Assembly (NCBI GenBank): GCA_027600665.1
Contig: JADGJL010000799.1
Span: 1-13,725 of the forward strand
Length of the DNA stretch: 13,725 nucleotides
From: Irineochytrium annulatum
Taxonomy: Eukaryota > Chytridiomycota > Chytridiomycetes > Chytridiales > Chytridiaceae
Direction of reading: 5' to 3'
Shown here piece after piece: positions 7,743 to 13,725 of this stretch. A program made the position numbers and the translations under genes. The notes below the pieces were generated by a model. The model was not told where the DNA came from and ran no database searches. It saw nothing but the letters and a program-made list of their open reading frames with translations. Position 1 is the stretch's first letter, and each line of letters starts with the position of its first letter.

Positions 7743-10700
7743 TCACTGCACCCTGAACCCCTTATCCCTCCTCTCCAAGTCATCCAAAATGCTCAATGCG
7801 TTCTCCACAGGCCTGGGGACCTTCTGCTGCCTTAATGAATCGCTCGCGGAACCCCGCCTCCCACTAACGACGCTCGACATCGTCGAGCTCATAGACGCGT
7901 TCCTTTCGACCTGAACGCCAGCAGCTCTCGCACCGGGACCCGCAACGGCCCTGCCAGCCACAAACCCAGCCCCAGACTGTAGCGACTCCCGATTGTAGAT
8001 TGACGATCCCGCTGCGCTCCGCTGCCTGGCGAGCGCGATGGACGCCTCGAGGCTCTGCTGCTGCTGCTGATACATCTGCTGCTGCTGAACCTGTTGTTGT
8101 TGCTGCAGCTGGTACTGCAAATGCTGCTGCGGTGGTTGCGACCTCGACCTCGGCATCCTCCCCGACGCGTCCGCCATCGTCGGCGTCATGCTCCGGTGAT
8201 TGCGCGGGGACACATCGATGTTCATCCGTTTCGGCGGCATTGTGTGCATGAGGTCGGACCCGTCCGACGGCGCTCGCCCCAGACCCGTGCCTTTAAGGAC
8301 GACGGACGCAGGAGATGGCGGCGTCGAAGGAGCGAGCTGCGGGGACGTCGGTTGCTGCTGCTGGGTCAGGTACACCTCCGGTGCGGGCTGCGCGGGAAGG
8401 ACATAGCCATCCTGCGGCTGAGGTTGTGTGTACGGGCGACGGGCTTGCGGCAGCGCGCCATATGCTTGCGCAGCGGTGACGGCAGGAATCTGGCCGTATG
8501 GCGTTGCTATGGCTTGCGCCGGCTGAGACTTCGACCTGGGGCCCAAGGGAGGGCTGCCCGGCATAACGAAAGCCTGCTGCTGCTGCATCGGCATCTGCTG
8601 AAGGAGTTGTTGCTGCTGCGCCTGGAGCTGCATGCGCATATGCTCCATCTGTATCTGCATCTGTTGCTGCATCTGTGCCTGCATTTGTTGTTGCATCTGC
8701 TGTTGAAGCTGAAGTTGGTGTTGTTGAAGTATGTGTTGCGGGATCGTTGGGATCTGCTGGCTGGCGGCCGCGTACGGGTCCTCGAAGCCGAGGGAGGTAC
8801 CAGGCCGGTCGCCGTTCGAAGTAGTCCGCTGCAGATTTTTAAGGATCGAGACGCCGGTGTCACTCGGGCTCCGCATCATCGGGAGGTTGGAGAGGCTGGA
8901 GCCTCCGCTGTAACCGCCGGGACTAGAGGTCATTTGCGGGTGAGAGGGGCTCGTAATCGGCTGGCTGATCTGTTGCTGCGAGAATATGTGCTGTTGGTCC
9001 TTCTACCGATGTATAACAACGTTAACAATTTTAAAGCAAGAATGAAGACGGAATAATACCTGATTCTCGAACGGGTCCGTATCGGATTTTGCAATCGGCG
9101 GGGAACTCGTCGAGTTTCCCATAAAGTCCAGCTGGTTCGACGTGTAACCCAGCAGCGCCTCGGCCTTCGAGCTCTTCTTAATGATCCCCGCCTGCTGCTG
9201 CTGTTGCAACTGCTGCTGCAGCGCTTGCTGGCTGATGGGCGGCTGCGGCGGCGGCTTCTCCGACTGGAAGACGACGTTATTCGAGCTCGAGTTCCCCGAG
9301 ACGGCCGTGGCGCTCTCGACGAGGTTTCTAATCATCCGGTCCCAGGCCTTAATGTCGTCCTCGCTGTCAAGCGCAAGGATCCACTTTGTGGACTTGAGGC
9401 CTCCCGAAAAATCGCCGGGGTTCGCGATCTCGAGCGTCAACTCGCGAGGGTTCGTAATGGACGCGAGCGTCACGGTCGAGCGCCGGATCAGCATCATGTC
9501 CACGGGCTTCTCGTGAGGGTCGTTACGCTGCAAAAACGTGAAGTCAGCAAGGACCAAATGCCTGCAAGTAAAAGTAGGAACAAACCTGGAACAAGTATAT
9601 TCTCCCCGTCACCAGCACCCCAAACCTCTTCCTCCACTTCCCGCTCACAGTCCCGCTCCCCTTCTCCCGCCTCTTCCTCACAAACCCACAATAGATCATC
9701 CCCTTGCTTAACTCCCCCAACCTCGGCGCCTCCTTCAACAGATCCGCAAGGCTCTTAGACCGCTTCAACATCCCCCTGTCCAACCCCATCCCGTTCACCG
9801 ACCCCAGACCATTGACGGACCCAAGAAGATCGTCCAGCGACCCGCTCGGCTCCCCGCCCCCGTTCACGGCTGCCCCGGCGGCGCCGGTTCCCCCGAACTC
9901 GATCTCGGCGTTCTTGGGCAGTCCCATAAGCTTCAACGCCTTTGACGGGATGCGCCGCTGGTTCTTGGACGAGTGCTCCGAGCTCAGATCGTCCTCATCG
10001 TCCGAGAAGTCGTACGTGGTTGCGGCATTCAGCGACCCAGCCGCTGACTTAGGCGGGGGCGCCGGCGCGGCTTGGTAGAACTCCTGCGAGGCCGCGCCAT
10101 TGGTGTTGGCACTTCGCTGCTGGCTATAGTAGACCTCATCGGCCTCCGCATACGTGGCTGGGGTGGCGGAGTTTGCAGTCTCCGAGCTGGCGCGAATGGC
10201 GTTCGCAGCATGCGTAGGCGCCTCGTTCACGGAGTTATTGCTGGCCTGGCGGGCAGTGTTGAGCGGGAGGCCGCCGAAACCGCTGCGAGATGATGAGGCT
10301 GTCGAGACGGTGCTGCCGGTGATGTGCTGCTGTTGTTGAAGCTGTTGCTGCTGAAGCTGCTGTTGGTACAGCTGCTGTTGAAGCTGCTGCGACGATACTC
10401 CGCCGGCCATGAACGCGAGCATGGCGTCGGTGTTCGAGCCGGTAGACTCAAGCGAAGCCCTAGGAGCCGCGGCGACATCGCCCACAGCCACAGCCCCAGC
10501 CAACGCCGGCGGCGCGGGGTTCGTCCTCGGCATTGATACAGACGACGAGCTCACACGCGGCGGCGTCGTTGACGGATCCAGCTCCAACGTGGACTGGACG
10601 CTCGGCTGCCTCGGCGCCACGCGCGGGGAAGAAAGCGCCGTCGAGCGTCGAGCTACAGCGTGCACGGGCGTCGCGGGCGGTGTTAGGACCGCTGTCGGCG

Positions 10701-13132
10701 AGGGCCCGTCCATGGATCGTATGCATCCGTCTAGCTCGTCCAGCAACGTGTCGAGATCCCTGAGAGCCGCGTTCGTCGCGGCCGATCCGGACGGGCCAGG
10801 TGGTGCGGACGGTAGGGGCAGTGCCGGCGTGACATTCCGCTTGTTGGAGGCCGTAGCGGAGGGGATAGAGGTGGGTGAGAGCGGGGCCTCAAAATTCGCC
10901 GGGCGGTCGGTGATGGAGGATGTACGGGGAGGGGGGAGCGGGGACGAGGCGGACCCCGTCGTCACGGTTGTCGCGCCGGTCGCGGCGGCGGCGTCGACCG
11001 CTGCGCCGAGGTCCGTCGGCTTGAGGGCTTCCAGGATGACGTCCTCGGGGATGGAGGAGGCTGTCGGAGACTTAGCGGGTTGAGGTGAGACGCTGGGCAT
11101 CGAGTAGGCGGTGGTCGTAACGGCCACCGCGGGCTCCGGTTTGCTCGCAGGCTTCTCCTCGATAGGGCTCTCCCTCTTCTCCGCGGCAACCACCTCCTGC
11201 TTTCCCTCCGCCACCTTTCTCTCCTCAGCCACATGCTCTGCCGCCGGCACATTCCCAGCCGGCCTCCTCTCATCCTCGCTCCTCCTCTCCTTCACCTCCT
11301 TTGCTTCCTCCACAACGACCCCCGCAACGCCCGGCGGCGGCCACTGCACGCCCGCGACGCGCACCTGCTTCGTGTACCTCGGCGGCGGCGACACGCTCGT
11401 CGGCGGTACCGGCACTTGCCGATCCAGCACGCCCCCATTCCTCCTGAAATAGTTTGAGTTGGACGGCGCCGTCGACATCACGACCGCCGCGGGTCGGGGC
11501 ACAGCCGCAGCTGCGGGCGGCGGAGGGGATGATGACGTGGGCGGCACGGGCGACGGATCCTTCGGCGGCGGCTGCGGCGGCGGCGACGCGCTTGTGGTAG
11601 ACTCGTTGCTGGCACCCGAAGCGGACACGCCGGAGTCGACGGGCTCGATGAGGTCCACGAGCCTAGACCGGAGCGCGTGCGGGTCGAAAGGCGTTTGCGG
11701 GGCTCTAGTGGAGGACGGGGCGGTAGAGGAGGTGGCGGCCGCGACTGCTGCGGCGTCGAGAATCAGTGAGCGGCGGACGTCGGGTGATGGGGCGGGCGTT
11801 GGCGCGACGTTCGTCTGGGCCGGGGACGGGGTGACGGACGGGGAAACTCCATATACGGGTGTGCCGATGGGTAGGGGCGGGGAACCACTAACGGAGGTGG
11901 CAGTCGAGGTAGCGTTGGCGGGTAGAGGTGGGTGGGAGAAGTTTGCTGCGGCGGCAATGGGGACAGCGGCGGCTGGATTAGGATCGGGAGTTTGTTTAGC
12001 ACCTGGTGTGGGCGTCGCGGAGCGGCTGTCATATTTCAGGCTGGACCTGTCCTTTAGATCCGTAACGAGGCCGGCGGCTTTGCCCTCGCCGCGGAGAGAC
12101 CGGAGGACGGCGATGGCTTCATCTGCATACATTGTCAGAATAATGCAATCAAAACAACAAGAGGTAACACTAACCGTCCTCGCCATCAAAGTTACTGCTG
12201 ATCCTAGCATCAACTGGCGCCCTCTTCGGTCCCCACGCCGCCGCATTCATCTTCGCCATTCCTCTCAACTCCTGCAATTGCTCCTCCGCCGCCAACATCC
12301 AATCCCTCTCGTCCTCCTCCTCCTCCGCCTCCACCTTCACCTCCGCCTTCCTTGGTCTCCCGCTCCCCTTCCTCACCGGCGTCGCTCCCCCCTCGGAATC
12401 CGATTCCTCCTCCAACGCCAGGAACTCCAGCCGCGCCGCCTCTTCTTCCTCCTCTGAGAAGAAGATGCCGGACTGAACACGCGGCGACACGAGCGACCGA
12501 GCCGCCTCGACGGAGGGTACGACGGTCAGGGGGTCGTACCGCCACGTAGACGGGCTGCCGAGCTGCTCCCCGTGATCCTCCTTAACCACCGCCTGGGCGT
12601 GCTTGACAATTCTCGTGCCTCCATATCCATACTCCTCATCATCTTGCTCCCCCTCATCCCCCAAACTTTCCAGTAGACTAGGATCGACGATTGGTCCTGC
12701 CCCATTAGCCCCCACATCCAAATCACCAGGGCTGCCGTCGCCCGCGGCAACGGTCACAGGTGTGATCGTCACACCTCCCACATCGCCAGCCTCGGCCGCG
12801 GGGCTCACCCCGTCCACGATCATCCCCTGCTGCTGCTCCATGATCCTCCCGTACTCCCTCTCCTCGTCCTTGATCGGCGTCGCACTGCGCTGCAGATCCC
12901 CCCACATAGCCGAAGTCCGGCTGTTTGCCACCGAGGTGGACGGCATCAGGAGTCCGTTGCCGAGGTTCGGCGAGAGCGGCGGAGCGTTGAGGCCCGGGGA
13001 CGGCAACGGGGAATGACCCGGCCTCGGGGAGGGAGCAGCGGGGACGACGACCTCGTCCGTCTCGATCACGATGGGAGTGTCCTGCCGTTTCTGCTTTGAA
13101 GGCGCGGCCGCGCCCTTGAGGAAGGAGAACAT
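7743..13132 (-). CDS. Giant PH-domain protein with Gln-rich blocks, four exons
   Basis: Complement of exons 12175-13132, 9586-12122, 9060-9527 and 7743-9002: 5223 nt, 1740 aa. Introns are 52, 58 and 57 nt, and phases match. The 58-nt intron ends with a GCTGAC branch, a pyrimidine tract and CAG. The start MFSFLKG is the first ATG of its open frame and has G at -3. Residues 1-320 are acidic in places (glutamate runs near 225-240 and 290) with a partial AT-hook GRPRK. Residues 320-1110 are low complexity, rich in Ala, Pro, Ser and Thr, with many Ser-Pro sites, LDTLLDEL at 776-783 and LDDLLGSV at 1082-1089. The PH domain spans about 1127-1237: basic FVRKRREKGSGTVSGKWRKR, core strands, and IKAWDRMIRNLV with Trp1227. 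The rest is Gln-rich coiled coil or disordered. Probably a membrane-recruited scaffold; I do not recognise the family outside the PH domain. Confidence 0.82.
8056..8135 (-). repeat. Gln-rich block 4 of the giant PH protein
   Basis: CAG/CAA runs encoding QYQLQQQQQVQQQQMYQQQQQ and then LEASIALARQR, a likely helical continuation. The C-terminal end of the protein (LSILDDLERRDKG) lies about 100 residues further on. Confidence 0.8.
8574..8739 (-). repeat. Gln/Met-rich block 3 of the giant PH protein, heptad-like
   Basis: About 55 codons dominated by Gln, with Met or Leu at regular three-to-four-residue spacing (QQQMQQQMQAQMQQQMQIQM). The hydrophobic spacing fits a coiled coil better than a plain polyGln tract. 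It has no Pro until its C-terminal end. Confidence 0.8.
9192..9230 (-). repeat. Gln-rich block 2 of the giant PH protein
   Basis: A short CAG/CAA run encoding QALQQQLQQQQQAG, about 20 residues after the PH domain, still in exon 3. Confidence 0.8.
10326..10391 (-). repeat. Gln-rich block 1 of the giant PH protein
   Basis: A CAG/CAA run, read on the minus strand, encoding Gln stretches interrupted by Leu and one Tyr (QQLQQQLYQQQLQQQQ). Interruption by CAA and Leu codons should limit repeat slippage. It lies about 150 residues before the PH domain. Confidence 0.8.
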
Positions 13133-13410
13133 CTCCGATAGACCCGGGGGACCGGAGAGGCGTGGGAGGGACGGGTGTCGGGGATCAGGTGGTGGTGAGG
13201 AGTGCCCTCGACAGGCAGTGCCGATACGTCCGTGCACAAGTCTTGAAAGTTCAAGCTGTCAGGGTAATGTTCCTGTGCGACATAACAACAAAACACGCGG
13301 GTTTTCACGTTCAGATTCCGAAGCAGCTAGAAATAATATATTTTTTTTAACTGGTGGTATATTACTGACCACTGACCCAAAAAAAAACAAAAAAATCTAA
13401 GTTCTTGCCG
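13133..13410. other. Spacer upstream of the giant PH gene
   Basis: This 278-bp stretch lies between two minus-strand genes. Its right half (about 13320-13400) is strongly A/T-rich with homopolymer runs and probably holds the 3' end of the Mic10-like gene. The left half is GC-rich and should be the 5' region of the giant PH gene. On the minus strand it contains GGTCAGT twice in tandem. No gene seen. Confidence 0.45.
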
Positions 13411-13678
13411 TCAGCATTTCCCAATGTTCACACCTCCGCTACAGCAGGCGCCTGCGCAGACAACCGGCCTGGGTATGTCACAACCCCAAGTCCATCCAAA
13501 CCCCGCTCCCAGTCCCAGAAAGGCACCCATAGTGCCCCGCTGCCCGTTCTCCGCACAGCTGGGTTCTTGTACGAGTACCCGGTATACACAGCATGCCCAT
13601 CCAGCAGAAGCCCAATGCCCAAACCCGTCCCCGCGCCAATTATAAGCGCATATTTCAAGAAGTTACCCGTCAACCCAC
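13411..13678 (-). CDS. Mic10-like glycine-zipper membrane protein, 3' exons only
   Basis: Complement of exons 13590-13678 and 13411-13539, 71 residues plus stop; the first exon lies past the right edge. The left exon edge is set by a CTGAAT branch, a pyrimidine tract and CCCGCAG at 13679-13697. Exon one here encodes GLTGNFLKYALIIGAGTGLG and IGLLL, a glycine-zipper membrane helix. Reading on without splicing gives hydrophilic, unlikely protein. Removing a 50-nt GT..AG intron (13540-13589) instead yields TMGAFLGLGAGFGWTWGCD, a second glycine-zipper helix with a following Cys. Two GxGxGxG hairpin helices joined by a short loop, in a protein of about 80-100 aa, is the layout of Mic10, the MICOS subunit that bends cristae junctions. 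The loop is less basic than usual. Alternatives are a frameshift, or another glycine-zipper protein starting at the ATG at 13703. Confidence 0.55.
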
Positions 13679-13725
13679 CTGCGGGCAAGAGAAAATTCAG
13701 CATCCAGCAAAGGATCGTTTGTAAT

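Noticed and set aside
7476..7835. A 119-codon Lys/Arg-rich plus-strand frame
   Set aside because: Its lysines come from A-rich spacer sequence, it runs into the antisense of the giant PH gene, and it has no motif or neighbouring signal. A real small basic protein is not excluded.
8094..9056. A 320-codon plus-strand frame rich in Leu and Arg
   Set aside because: It is the antisense reading of CAG/CAA-rich exon 4: glutamine codons read as Leu or Leu-Arg runs. It also crosses the intron at 9003-9059.
12265..12290. AT-hook (GRPRK) DNA-binding role for the giant PH protein
   Set aside because: Only the GRP core with one basic side is present (the preceding Arg is Ser-Gly), and a single partial hook in an acidic disordered region is weak. 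Coordinates are approximate.
11459..12457. A 332-codon open frame on the plus strand
   Set aside because: It is antisense to exons 1-2 of the giant PH gene in GC-rich DNA, where stop codons are rare. Its product is Gly/Ala/Asp-rich with no domain.

Overview
The window looks like nuclear DNA of a fungus, most likely an early-diverging (chytrid-type) lineage. Genes are GC-rich and interrupted by many short GT..AG introns, mostly 49-70 nt with fungal-style branch points such as CTGAC or CTAAC. They are separated by short, more A/T-rich spacers. The lineage is inferred from gene structure and content, because no marker gene is present. I rebuilt the spliced genes by hand from splice sites, reading phase and family conservation. 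Every exon chain closes in frame, but none is confirmed by transcripts.

Layout, left to right. (1) 272-2110, minus: seven exons, 476 aa, a predicted two-pass membrane protein. It has an N-terminal membrane segment, a glycosylation-site-bearing outer domain starting with an FPSPAVTIC motif, a second membrane segment and a Gln/Ala/Pro-rich tail. Its layout recalls DEG/ENaC channels, but the similarity is weak. (2) 2751-3872, minus: one exon, 373 aa, an N-terminal PH domain followed by a disordered tail with a three-copy RSRSxHR repeat. (3) 4294-7343, plus: 14 exons, 725 aa, a complete ABCB8-type mitochondrial half-transporter. It is divergent from gene 2 across a 421-bp shared spacer. (4) 7743-13132, minus: four exons, 1740 aa, a very large low-complexity protein with four Gln-rich blocks, LD-like motifs and one PH domain split by an intron. 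It converges on gene 3. (5) 13411-13678, minus: the 3' exons of a small protein with two glycine-zipper membrane segments, resembling the MICOS subunit Mic10. Its first exon lies beyond the right edge.

There is no operon logic here. Two genes (3 and 5) point to the mitochondrial inner membrane and two (2 and 4) encode PH-domain, probably membrane-recruited cortical or signalling proteins. I saw no tRNA, rRNA, CRISPR array or transposon. The least-described items are the gene 1 family, the giant PH/polyQ protein, the intron-masked Mic10-like gene, and an ABCB8 intron hairpin that covers a decoy acceptor.
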